Origin: CAVTLG01 sp963735495
Lineage (GTDB): Bacteria; Chloroflexota; Ktedonobacteria; Ktedonobacterales; Ktedonobacteraceae
Length of the DNA: 64,000 bases
Assembly: GCA_963735495.1 (NCBI GenBank)
Contig: CAVTLG010000002.1
Coordinates: forward strand, 806,001 to 870,000
Reading direction: 5' to 3'
The position numbers were made by a program, and so were the translations under genes. Position 1 is the first letter of the stretch, and each line of letters opens with the position of its first letter. This document shows positions 52,157 to 60,098 of this stretch, one piece after another. Under the pieces are notes generated by a model. The model worked only from the letters and a program-made list of their open reading frames with translations. It was not told where the DNA came from and ran no database searches.

Positions 52157-54658
52157 ATGGAGGAACAAATTTCCTCACCGAGTTCTGAGGCCAATCCAGG
52201 TAGAAGCTCATCCAATGAGATGAATGCGTCCTCCGTGGACACAGTACAGCCTGACACGCTAACCGAGGCAGTATACGAGCAGGAAACTGCCACAGAAGAC
52301 GAAGCGCCAGTTACAACGACGCGTGTAGCAGATGCCGGCGAGTCTGTCGAGGAAGAGGAGATAGGTGAGAAGCTTCCCGAAGATCCATGGCCGGTCCAGC
52401 GCGGCTCCCGTTGGCCCACACGTGCACAGCTCACAGCGTGGGCACCATTCTGGGCGGTCATGCTGTTGGGTGGTATCCTGCGCTTCTGGAACCTGGGAGC
52501 CAGACCGCTGCACTTCGATGAGAGCGAGCACGCTTATTTCTCGTTAGGACTGCTGCACAATCTCCAGCACTGGGCCTGGTGTTATGGTCTGGACAATGCT
52601 CCAGCGGGCTACACCTGCTACCAGTACAATCCCCTGTTACATGGTCCATTCCAGTTCCACGCGATAGCGCTGGTCTACCAACTGAGCCAGTGGCTGGGCG
52701 CACCGGATAATGGCATCAATTCGACCACCGTACGTATTGCGGCAGCGCTGCTGGGTACAGTGATTATCATCTTGCCCTACTTCCTACGTGACTTTCTGGG
52801 CAAGTTCACAGCCTGGGTAGCCAGTCTCCTCCTGGCTATCTCTCCTAGTATGGTTTATTTCTCGCGCTTCGCTCGCGAGGATATCTATATGGCCTGCTTT
52901 ACCCTGTTGCTCGTCGTAGCCACTGCTCGCTATATACGTGAACGCAAGATGCGCTGGATCGTTCTTGCCGCCGCAGGCTTTTCGCTGTCCTACGCCACGA
53001 ACGAAGCGACATTTCTGACCATAGCAGTCTTTGGTAGTTTCCTGATCGGATTAATCTTATGGGAAGCCGGTTCACTCTTCCCGCTACGAGCCACCTTTGC
53101 GCAACGGCCAGCGGCGAGGTTTCTGCCACGCACGTTTGCTCCTGTCGCAGTACTCGTTGTCGCTATCGTCGGAGCCATTGCCGCCAAGATCTTCTTCGGC
53201 ATATTAGGGCATCTCTCAACCTACATCAATAGCCATACCAACGCCAGCAATACCGGCGCTGCCGACATAGACCTGGCACACCTGGAGTCGCTCACGGTCA
53301 GCATTATCCCCTGGTTGGGCATACTGCTTGGTTTCTATGTCTTGAGCATCCTGCTCCGCGAGATTTATGGCAAACTGCCGGCACCGGATCGGCGCGGCCT
53401 GGCCCGCTTCGTTGATCAACGCCAGTCGATACTCGATACAATTCTCACCATGCCATGGACACACTGGTTCTTCGCACTGATCGTTGGTTGGGCTATCTTT
53501 CTGCTCCTCTTTACCGTCGTTTTCACGAATATCGCTGGTGGCATCGGAGATGGCATCTGGAGGGGCCTCTACTACTGGCTTCAGCAGCAGAACGTCGCGC
53601 GTGGCGGTCAGCCCTGGTATTACTATCTTCTGCTGATCCCGCTCTACGAACAAATCGGCGTCGTCTTCGGCATAGTTGGTATTATTCGTTGCCTGTGCAG
53701 ACCCAATCGTTTCCGCCTTTTCCTGGTCTACTGGTTCATCGGCAATTTCGGCATCTACTCCTGGGCCGGCGAGAAGATGCCCTGGCTGATGATCAACATG
53801 ACGCTGCCACTGATGCTGCTCGCCGCCATCGGCCTCGAACCTGGCCTATTGATCTGCTATCATTTCGTTAAAGAGCGTTTCTTCTCGCGCTCTACACAGC
53901 CACAGGTAGCTGCAACAGATGATGTCGCTACGCTGTCAGCCAAAAATCCCTGGGCGCGCCCACATAGCAAAGCAGTCATCGGATTCAGTATCTTTGGCGT
54001 CATTATGGCTATACTCTCGTTACTGCCGACCCTGCAAAATATGTACCAGGTCAACTACGTGCACGATGCTGATGGTCCATACGAGATGATGATCTATGTC
54101 CAGACTCCCAACGATATCAACACTGTCATGAGCCACATCGCCGCAGTGGACCAAAAAGAATCCGCTGGCAAGCACGAGATAGACATTGGAGTAACAGCGG
54201 ATGCCGAATGGCCTTTTGCCTGGTATCTACGTGACTACCCTAACGTTTGCTATGATTTTCCAACGGCTTGTCCCAGCTGGAAAAATACGGCAGCCGTGAT
54301 TATTAGCGGCGGCGATGACCCGGCTGGGGATATCGCCGCCTATGCTCCGACGCATGGGAACTACCTCTACCATGTGTACAACTTGCGTACATGGTGGGAT
54401 GAAGGCTATAAAATGCCGCCCTGCCCGACGGGACAGCCTTCTTCGGCGACCTGCGCTGATCCTGAAGATGGCACTGGTGTCGGTCCCGGCCTGTGGCTCA
54501 GCTACGGGGATGATCCACCAGCCAATGCGCAATTCAATCTTGGCCTGACTATTGAGCGTATCTGGAACTGGTGGTGGTATCGTCAGCCTTTTGGGGCTAC
54601 CACCGGGGCCTATAACATGGAGTTGTTTATCCAGAAAAGTGCTGGCGTCAATCCCTAG
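52157..54658 (+). CDS. Agl23/TIGR03663-type large membrane protein (GT-C superfamily)
   Basis: Residues 1-90 are an acidic cytoplasmic stretch. From residue 95 a membrane glycosyltransferase fold of the dolichyl-phosphate-mannose type: the first loop carries RPLHFDESEHAYFSLGLL with the Asp-Glu pair, then FSRFAREDIYMACFTLL; about 10-12 membrane segments; the last 200 residues are outside. The phrases match the family named TIGR03663 or 'flippase activity-associated protein Agl23'. Its role in other bacteria is not settled. No glycan cluster adjoins. Followed by a strong hairpin at 54669. Confidence 0.82.
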   Translation: MEEQISSPSSEANPGRSSSNEMNASSVDTVQPDTLTEAVYEQETATEDEAPVTTTRVADAGESVEEEEIGEKLPEDPWPVQRGSRWPTRAQLTAWAPFWAVMLLGGILRFWNLGARPLHFDESEHAYFSLGLLHNLQHWAWCYGLDNAPAGYTCYQYNPLLHGPFQFHAIALVYQLSQWLGAPDNGINSTTVRIAAALLGTVIIILPYFLRDFLGKFTAWVASLLLAISPSMVYFSRFAREDIYMACFTLLLVVATARYIRERKMRWIVLAAAGFSLSYATNEATFLTIAVFGSFLIGLILWEAGSLFPLRATFAQRPAARFLPRTFAPVAVLVVAIVGAIAAKIFFGILGHLSTYINSHTNASNTGAADIDLAHLESLTVSIIPWLGILLGFYVLSILLREIYGKLPAPDRRGLARFVDQRQSILDTILTMPWTHWFFALIVGWAIFLLLFTVVFTNIAGGIGDGIWRGLYYWLQQQNVARGGQPWYYYLLLIPLYEQIGVVFGIVGIIRCLCRPNRFRLFLVYWFIGNFGIYSWAGEKMPWLMINMTLPLMLLAAIGLEPGLLICYHFVKERFFSRSTQPQVAATDDVATLSAKNPWARPHSKAVIGFSIFGVIMAILSLLPTLQNMYQVNYVHDADGPYEMMIYVQTPNDINTVMSHIAAVDQKESAGKHEIDIGVTADAEWPFAWYLRDYPNVCYDFPTACPSWKNTAAVIISGGDDPAGDIAAYAPTHGNYLYHVYNLRTWWDEGYKMPPCPTGQPSSATCADPEDGTGVGPGLWLSYGDDPPANAQFNLGLTIERIWNWWWYRQPFGATTGAYNMELFIQKSAGVNP

Positions 54659-54668
54659 CGGAGTTGGC

Positions 54669-54732
54669 GCTGCGAGGACATTGACTCCAACAAATGCATT
54701 ACTTCGAACGAGTTGGAGCGTGTCCTCGCAGC
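54669..54732. terminator. Long stem-loop between convergent genes
   Basis: GCTGCGAGGACA (54669-54680) pairs with TGTCCTCGCAGC (54721-54732), and inside CTCCAAC pairs with GTTGGAG. It lies between the Agl23-like gene and the convergent Tat-protein gene. Confidence 0.65.
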
Positions 54733-54772
54733 CTTCCTAACTGTTTATCACAAGTCTCGTGCACTTGCAGGA

Positions 54773-55567
54773 TTATACAAGCAGCCTCTCACCATCACTA
54801 ACACCTGAAGCCAAAATGGCTGTATCACTATTTAGAATGTAAAATCCACCCTTCTGCCTCTTCGCCACAATCAATGTCTCATATTGCATATTCGCTGTTC
54901 CAACTGTATTATGTACAACCGCAAAGAGGTTATTATTAGCAAGATCTCCGTTATTCGCCAGGAAGGCTACCCGATATTGGCGGCCCTCTATAGTCTCTAC
55001 GCTCCAGTTCGGCAGTGCCTTGAGGGCAAAACCATCCAGAGCAGACATCACACTTGCACTGATATGACCCACATGGATATGCAATTGGTTTTGCGTACGG
55101 GTTGGCGTTCCACTTTTCGTATGCTGCGCATTAATCGCCATCGCAGCTCTGGACCCCTGAGATGAGGCAAGATGCACCCATGCAAGGTTCCAGTAATTGG
55201 GAGTATTGTTCAACCAGACCGTAGAGCACTCTATGCCTGTAGTACACTTTGTGGCAACTAAAAGATTCGGGGCATTCGCAGGCGACAGAGCATATCCCTG
55301 TTGAAGATCAATATTGCTGCAGTGGCTTTTGTTGTTGTGACAGTCCGCAGCTCTAGCGTTAATTCTTTGCCAAAGCGAATCACTTGTGTCACAGCAGGAC
55401 GCAGGGTCAGCGGTATGCGAAGTGGCTGGAAGCGCTAAACTGCTGCTACTTCCCCCCAACGCCAATGCGCCCCCCACGATGCCTGCCACAATGGTTTTCA
55501 GAGTCTGCCGCCGAGTAGTGTTAGTTGCGATGCTTTTGGTTAATTCATCAAACGTACGTGAATCCAT
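54773..55567 (-). CDS. Tat-exported protein of unknown function
   Basis: The start at 55567 has AAAGGGG 8 bases upstream and gives MDSRTFDELTKSIATN, then the twin-arginine motif TTRRQTLKTIVAG and a hydrophobic run to ALALGG. The twin-arginine N-terminus of this type is common in Chloroflexota and Actinobacteria. The folded part has several cysteines (SCCDTS, DCHNNKSHCSN, TKCTTGIECS) and a C-terminal beta-rich part (YRVAFLANNGDLANNNLF). No known enzyme motif. Secreted in folded form. Confidence 0.75.
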   Translation of the reverse strand: MDSRTFDELTKSIATNTTRRQTLKTIVAGIVGGALALGGSSSSLALPATSHTADPASCCDTSDSLWQRINARAADCHNNKSHCSNIDLQQGYALSPANAPNLLVATKCTTGIECSTVWLNNTPNYWNLAWVHLASSQGSRAAMAINAQHTKSGTPTRTQNQLHIHVGHISASVMSALDGFALKALPNWSVETIEGRQYRVAFLANNGDLANNNLFAVVHNTVGTANMQYETLIVAKRQKGGFYILNSDTAILASGVSDGERLLV

Positions 55568-55802
55568 CTTTCTTTCCCCTTTCACGAGGCAAGTAACATG
55601 AATAAACAACAGCGTAGAATAAACCCCGTGTTTGTCTTCTCTCTTCAACGCGTCAAAGGGCTCTGAGAGAGAGGGCAGAACACACAAGAATGCTAACATC
55701 CAGGTTTCGCACTGTCAAAGTGATCTTTCCTCCGTTTGATAGAGTCGGGAAAGATGGCAGAGACGAGACCCAACCATAGGGGAAGGAACATGGCGAAAGC
55801 AC

Positions 55803-55834
55803 AAAAAAACCTGCACAAAAGCAGGCAAATTTTT
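55803..55834 (-). terminator. Terminator of the protease gene
   Basis: CCTGC (55810-55814) pairs with GCAGG (55821-55825), flanked by an A-run and a T-run, so the minus strand reads stem then TTTTTTT. It lies 85 bases past the protease stop. Confidence 0.65.
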
Positions 55835-55917
55835 CTCCCTGCTTTTTCCTCAGCGTACAAATTTCGTGGAAGCAGGTGTCCCTTGCAGCTATCAGCCCCA
55901 ACGCAGCGACTCTACGC

Positions 55918-57576
55918 CTACGGTTCTAAGCGGCGACTGGCTGAGGGTGCAGGTGCAGGCTCGCCACAGATACTACAGAAGCGCGCACTTGAGCGATTCA
56001 TATGACCACACGGCCAGGCCTTTAACGTCAGCGTACTTTGCGTATTGGTCAGCGCAGACGCAGATGGCGACTGAGCGGTTGGTGATGATGGTCGTCGTTG
56101 TATGGGTACGATCTTGCTCTTACTATCGCTCAAAGGCGCAGAGATTGTGGTCGAACGTCCAGCAGGTGTAGTAGAGGACCTGGCAGTTGGCTTGCGCCGT
56201 CGGACGGCAGTTACACAGAAGAGCGAGACGAGTAACAGCAACAACATGACAACAGCAATTGTCCAGGCCACGGCTGAAAATGTGGTCAGATGATTTCCTG
56301 TGGCTGATGTTCCGCTGGTAGAAGATGCCCCGCTGGTAGTCGTAGGTGTAGACGATACTGCGGTCTGAGACTCGTGCTGAGCCTGAGTTTGAGCATAATT
56401 CAGATAGGGCTGTACAGCCTTAAAAGCCGGATAGGCGCTGGCAATTTGCTTAAAATCATTGAATGCAGTATGCCAGTGTCCAGGCGTACTGGCCGCATAA
56501 GCAGTAAAAGCCTGGTTCCACGCGGTCTGAAATTTGCCCGGTGTTGTGTTCAACTTCAGAGCGCTCACCAAGCTCCGAGCGCTATTACTGGCCTGTAAGA
56601 AGCTAGTGCCACCCGACGAGCCGTTACTAGTAAGACCAAAGCTGACAATGCCGACGACATTACCACTGCTATCTAACGCCGGTCCTCCACTATCACCATG
56701 CTCCACATTGCCCCCAACCTGGATAAGTGGGGCACCACTCGCACTGGTCTTTATCGAGCTTACATAAATCTGATTGACCGAGGAAGAAAGAAAATCCGTC
56801 GGGGTATCGCTCACATCAGCATTCCCAGGAAAGCCAATAATCGTGAGCGTATCTTGCGGGCTTACGTTGCTAGAATTGCCAAGCTGCACATCTGGTGTAT
56901 CACTCAGCGCAACGTGTACGATGGCTGTATCTTGCTGATCTGGCGGACTCTCTTTCTCAACCTTATCAACCGCAGTAGCCACTCCAGCCGGTAAATCGCT
57001 TAAGCTCGATGTAGACAGTGGCCCTGTATAAGAAGTGCTCAATAAAGCCAGGCTGCTTGGTGTACCGTAGGCGATGGTGGACTTCAGTTGTCCGCTGATC
57101 AGTTCTTGATCAACCTGGCTGCTGCTCAGTTGCGCGGAGCCTTGCGCAGCATGCTGGTTAATATAACTCGCGATATCCGCAGCCGACGTACTATAGACAT
57201 CCTGCTCCAGCGAACTATCTTCAGGTGGATTGATCACGTGATCAGCAGTCAGAATATCTCCCTGCGAAGTAATAAATGTGCCAGTGCCTGATACTTGTAG
57301 CTCATAACCATTGGCATTGCTCGATGCTGTTTGCGGAAATGTGACGCTACTCGCCGACGGAATCTGTACTGTGATATGCGCATAGATAGTGGTGATCATG
57401 CGTACAACTGCGGGCTGCGCAATATCCACCGCGCGCACACTGGCATCCGCGACGTTGCCCCCTGGCATACTATCTGCATAGACCACCGTATTACTAGGCA
57501 GAAGAGCACACACGATCCCCGCCAGTAGCAGTGCACTGAACAATTGAAAGCGAGAGCGTAATGATATCCTGTACAT
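55918..57576 (-). CDS. Membrane-anchored trypsin-like serine protease with C-terminal zinc ribbon
   Basis: The start at 57576 (MYRISLRSRFQLF) begins a signal/membrane segment. The S1C-type protease domain (about residues 45-330) has His in ILTADHVINPPED, Asp in the DTAIVHVALSD region, and Ser in VEHGDSGGPALDSSG. After a Ser/Thr linker come one membrane segment (about 447-470, AVVMLLLLLVSLF), a basic part, and a zinc ribbon at the end (WPCGHMNRSSARFCSICG). Protease outside, ribbon inside: an uncommon combination. It has no PDZ domain, so it is not HtrA-like. Confidence 0.85.
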   Translation of the reverse strand: MYRISLRSRFQLFSALLLAGIVCALLPSNTVVYADSMPGGNVADASVRAVDIAQPAVVRMITTIYAHITVQIPSASSVTFPQTASSNANGYELQVSGTGTFITSQGDILTADHVINPPEDSSLEQDVYSTSAADIASYINQHAAQGSAQLSSSQVDQELISGQLKSTIAYGTPSSLALLSTSYTGPLSTSSLSDLPAGVATAVDKVEKESPPDQQDTAIVHVALSDTPDVQLGNSSNVSPQDTLTIIGFPGNADVSDTPTDFLSSSVNQIYVSSIKTSASGAPLIQVGGNVEHGDSGGPALDSSGNVVGIVSFGLTSNGSSGGTSFLQASNSARSLVSALKLNTTPGKFQTAWNQAFTAYAASTPGHWHTAFNDFKQIASAYPAFKAVQPYLNYAQTQAQHESQTAVSSTPTTTSGASSTSGTSATGNHLTTFSAVAWTIAVVMLLLLLVSLFCVTAVRRRKPTARSSTTPAGRSTTISAPLSDSKSKIVPIQRRPSSPTAQSPSASALTNTQSTLTLKAWPCGHMNRSSARFCSICGEPAPAPSASRRLEP

Positions 57577-57675
57577 AGTCAGTATCCGATCCCTGATACA
57601 CATCTTCACTTGACCTCTTAGGGTTTGTATACTTTTTTCCTGCACGGGCGGCAGAAGTCCTTTTTTTACTCCTCT

Positions 57676-57788
57676 CAGTCAGATGAGCCGAAGGCTAGAA
57701 GCGGCAGCTTCGTTTCCTCCGCTCCGACACATGAGCCGAAGGCTAGAAGCGCTAGCTTCGTTTGTGTCGGTCTAAGAGGTTCTGACTG
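57676..57788. repeat. Palindromic repeat family B, copy 3
   Basis: CAGTCAGATGAG (57676) and TTCTGACTG (to 57788) form the outer stem; the inner unit ATGAGCCGAAGGCTAGAAGC occurs twice (57684 and 57731), each with its own GCTTCGTTT pairing arm. Confidence 0.8.
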
Positions 57789-57892
57789 TTTAAGATGGTT
57801 CCTTGACCCGCTTGAGGGTACTGCAACAAACACGCAAAAACTGTCTACAGGAAAAGATACGTTCTGAAGGTAGCCAGGTTGCATGAACGCTC

Positions 57893-58045
57893 ATCTTCTT
57901 CGCTCTGCGTGGCATACAACCAGGGAAGCTATTGCCGTAAATGTGCCCGCTTCTGGTCGATCAAGCGAAAGAGTTCCGGTGCATCACTCTCGGACAACAG
58001 GTGCAGCTCCATGCTAGCATCAATGTTGATACATGCAGGACGCAT
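57893..58045 (-). pseudogene. N-terminal remnant of a RimJ/RimL-type acetyltransferase with a nonsense codon
   Basis: On the minus strand from ATG at 58045: MRPACINIDASMELHLLSES, DAPELFRLIDQKRAHLRQ, then TAG (57929-57931), then LPWLYATQSEED in the same frame. This follows the family N-terminus (hELRLLEESDAPELFALID..RAYLRRWLPWVDAT) closely; a TGG-to-TAG change at the conserved Trp would explain the stop. After SEED the likeness ends, and a family B repeat lies nearby. The gene is dead; an intact acetyltransferase of the same kind is at 59168-59773. The rest of the 646-base gap 57577-58222 has only the family B repeat. Confidence 0.6.
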
Positions 58046-58222
58046 CAGCATAGATAAAATTCCCTTTCCCTTTATCATATCACAAAAAAAGACCACCTGA
58101 ACGTTCCCATTGTAGAAGAAAATCAGCCAAAGCGAGACGTTTTATGGCACTGGTACGTATCATATTTAGTACTGTGATGCGTCTAATAAAGGGAATGGTT
58201 TAAAAACAGGAGAGTTTCTTAC

Positions 58223-59125
58223 ATGACGATACAGAAAAATTATGGCATGTTGTTGTTAGCACTGGGAATGGTGGCATTACTTATCAGCGCATGTAGCCAG
58301 ACAACCGCGAGCACTCCGACAAGCAACTACACACCATTGCAGGTGCTCCAGAAGAGTGAGCACGCGATGAAGCAAGTAACCTCATCGCATATCGTGATCC
58401 AATCCAACGATAATGTACAGGCCAGCGGCACACCAACGACAACCACCAGCGGGACCTCACTCCCGGACAACGTGAACCTCTCCATAAGTGGCACCGGAGA
58501 TCAGTCCCAGCAAGGGGGTCAGCAATTAGCACTGGAGATCAATACACTCAAGCTCTCTGAGGTGGTACAGGGCAATAACATCTACGTGGAAAATCCGCAA
58601 GGCAAATGGTACGTCCTGAATAAGAGCAACTTCCAGGGCCTCGCCAGCCCGTTCAGTGGTGTCACTATTGATCAGAATACGCTGCTCGGCATTATTCAAA
58701 ACGTTCAGATCACTGATCACGGTATACAGTCATTGAATGGACAGAACCTGCGTCATATCACCGGCTCACTCGATAAGACAGCCCTGGCACAACTCATCAA
58801 TGAGAATGCACAGTTGAAGAGTCAGTTCGGCCAGCAGGATATTACGACGTTGCTGAACAATACGAAGTCTTTTCAAGCCAGCGTCGATCTCTGGATTGAT
58901 GAGAGTCAGTTCCACCTGCACCGTACCCAATTGGTCGTCAACTTGACGGCAGATACGAGCGCCATCACGCATAGCGCAGTATCTACTACCAGCGTGCAAA
59001 TCAATACGACGCTCGATCTGAGCAAATTCAATGAGCCCGTAACAATCACCATTCCGACCAACGCAACACCCACCAATAATCCAGCAACAATCCTTGGCAT
59101 AGGCGACCTGGCGAGTGTACTGTAG
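58223..59125 (+). CDS. Lipoprotein of the LppX/LprAFG-like type
   Basis: AGGAGA lies 8 bases before the ATG. Signal peptide with lipobox LLISACS; the mature protein starts at Cys24. The rest alternates strands and helices typical of the LppX_LprAFG family (bacterial lipid-binding half barrels): LQVLQKSEHAMKQVTSSHIV at the start and LRHITGSLDKTALAQLI in the middle. The family in mycobacteria carries lipids across the envelope; the likeness here is by layout and so moderate. A stem-loop after the stop ends the transcript. Confidence 0.7.
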   Translation: MTIQKNYGMLLLALGMVALLISACSQTTASTPTSNYTPLQVLQKSEHAMKQVTSSHIVIQSNDNVQASGTPTTTTSGTSLPDNVNLSISGTGDQSQQGGQQLALEINTLKLSEVVQGNNIYVENPQGKWYVLNKSNFQGLASPFSGVTIDQNTLLGIIQNVQITDHGIQSLNGQNLRHITGSLDKTALAQLINENAQLKSQFGQQDITTLLNNTKSFQASVDLWIDESQFHLHRTQLVVNLTADTSAITHSAVSTTSVQINTTLDLSKFNEPVTITIPTNATPTNNPATILGIGDLASVL

Positions 59126-59153
59126 GGGATAGCATATGCTAAAGAAGTTCATC

Positions 59154-59185
59154 ACACAGGAACAATCTTATGGTTGTTCCTGTGT
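59154..59185. terminator. Stem-loop between convergent genes
   Basis: ACACAGGAACAA (59154-59165) pairs with TTGTTCCTGTGT (59174-59185). It follows the lipoprotein gene and overlaps the last codons of the minus-strand acetyltransferase. Confidence 0.6.
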
Positions 59186-59773
59186 AGGAACACCGTCACC
59201 ATTCCTGGTCCTCCAAACTGCAGTTGACTGCCGATAGTCGCACGCGAAGAACGAGCACAACAACTCTTCTGCGCGTACGCCATTTGCAGGTATGCGGCTT
59301 TCTTCCCGAAAACCTACTTTCTGCAACACACGCAGCGATGCCCGATTTTGCTCAAATACATGAGCATCGATACGGCTGAGCTGGTAGCGCTCGAACCCAA
59401 AGGACAAGAGCGCACGCAGAACTTCGGTCATGATACCTTTATTCCAATAGGGCTGGGCGAGGATATAACTGATTTCAGCGACAGAACTATGCCAGTTACA
59501 TAAAAAGCCGCAGCTACCAATGACGCGATCCTCTCCTTTGAGCGCAATAGCCCAGCGTATGCCTTCATTGCGTACAAAGCGAGCGTGGTGACGCTCGATC
59601 ATCAGCAATACATCCTGAGTATGCATATAAGGGGCCATATCGTAGTAGCGCAATGTCTCAGCGTCACCCAAAAATGAGAGCAGATCCCCTGCATCCAGTA
59701 TACTCATTTCACGCAACATTAACCGTTTTGTCTCTAACTGCGGAAACACCAGAAATAAGGGTTTCTTGCTCAC
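59168..59773 (-). CDS. GNAT acetyltransferase, RimJ/RimL type
   Basis: GTG start at 59773 with AGGAGA 8 bases upstream. The sequence has FPQLETKRLMLREMSILDA at the front, VIGSCGFLCNWHSSVAEISYIL, the acetyl-CoA loop region AQPYWNKGIMTEVLRALLSF, and ENxASLRVLQKVGF-like FEQNRASLRVLQKVGFREE. It acetylates an N-terminal or side amine of a protein or small molecule. The target is unknown. Confidence 0.9.
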   Translation of the reverse strand: MSKKPLFLVFPQLETKRLMLREMSILDAGDLLSFLGDAETLRYYDMAPYMHTQDVLLMIERHHARFVRNEGIRWAIALKGEDRVIGSCGFLCNWHSSVAEISYILAQPYWNKGIMTEVLRALLSFGFERYQLSRIDAHVFEQNRASLRVLQKVGFREESRIPANGVRAEELLCSFFACDYRQSTAVWRTRNGDGVPTQEQP

Positions 59774-59916
59774 CTTACTGCTCTCCTATGCACGAGATAA
59801 TGATATTCAGGGTATTCAATATTATATCATTCGAACGTTATTCTTTACAGCAAAGTCACAGGTACAAGCCAAATTCTCCGTAACGACTCAGGTGTAGCAA
59901 CGTTTCAGGAATCGTA

Positions 59917-60060
59917 GAAGCTCGCGTAGGGGCCGAGCCAAGACCTTTTTCGTGGCCCTTTGGCTCGGTTGGAAAGGAAAAAAAGGTCCCTTGCGGCGGC
60001 CCGTCTCTGGTGGAAGCCCAACCTGGACAACCGCAAGGGATGGTCCCTACGCGACCATCT
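59917..60060. repeat. Separate palindromic element (single copy in window)
   Basis: GAAGCTCGCGTAGGGGCC on the left and GGTCCCTACGCGACC on the right are imperfect inverted repeats around a centre with GGCTCGG and CCAAC parts. A partial copy of the left end (GTGGAAGCTCGCGTAG) returns at about 60071. It lies in the 325-base gap 59774-60098, which has no gene. Confidence 0.5.
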
Positions 60061-60098
60061 CTGCGAACCGTGGAAGCTCGCGTAGTTACCATTCTCCC

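Noticed and set aside
57590..57612. The in-frame words KMCIRDR just upstream of the protease start, which look like translated Nextera adaptor
   Set aside because: The DNA reads ATGTGTATCAGGGATCGG, while the adaptor gives ATGTGTATAAGAGACAG; four differences within 17-18 bases. A chance likeness in noncoding DNA, not an assembly artefact. It also argues against extending the protease to the ATG at 57645.
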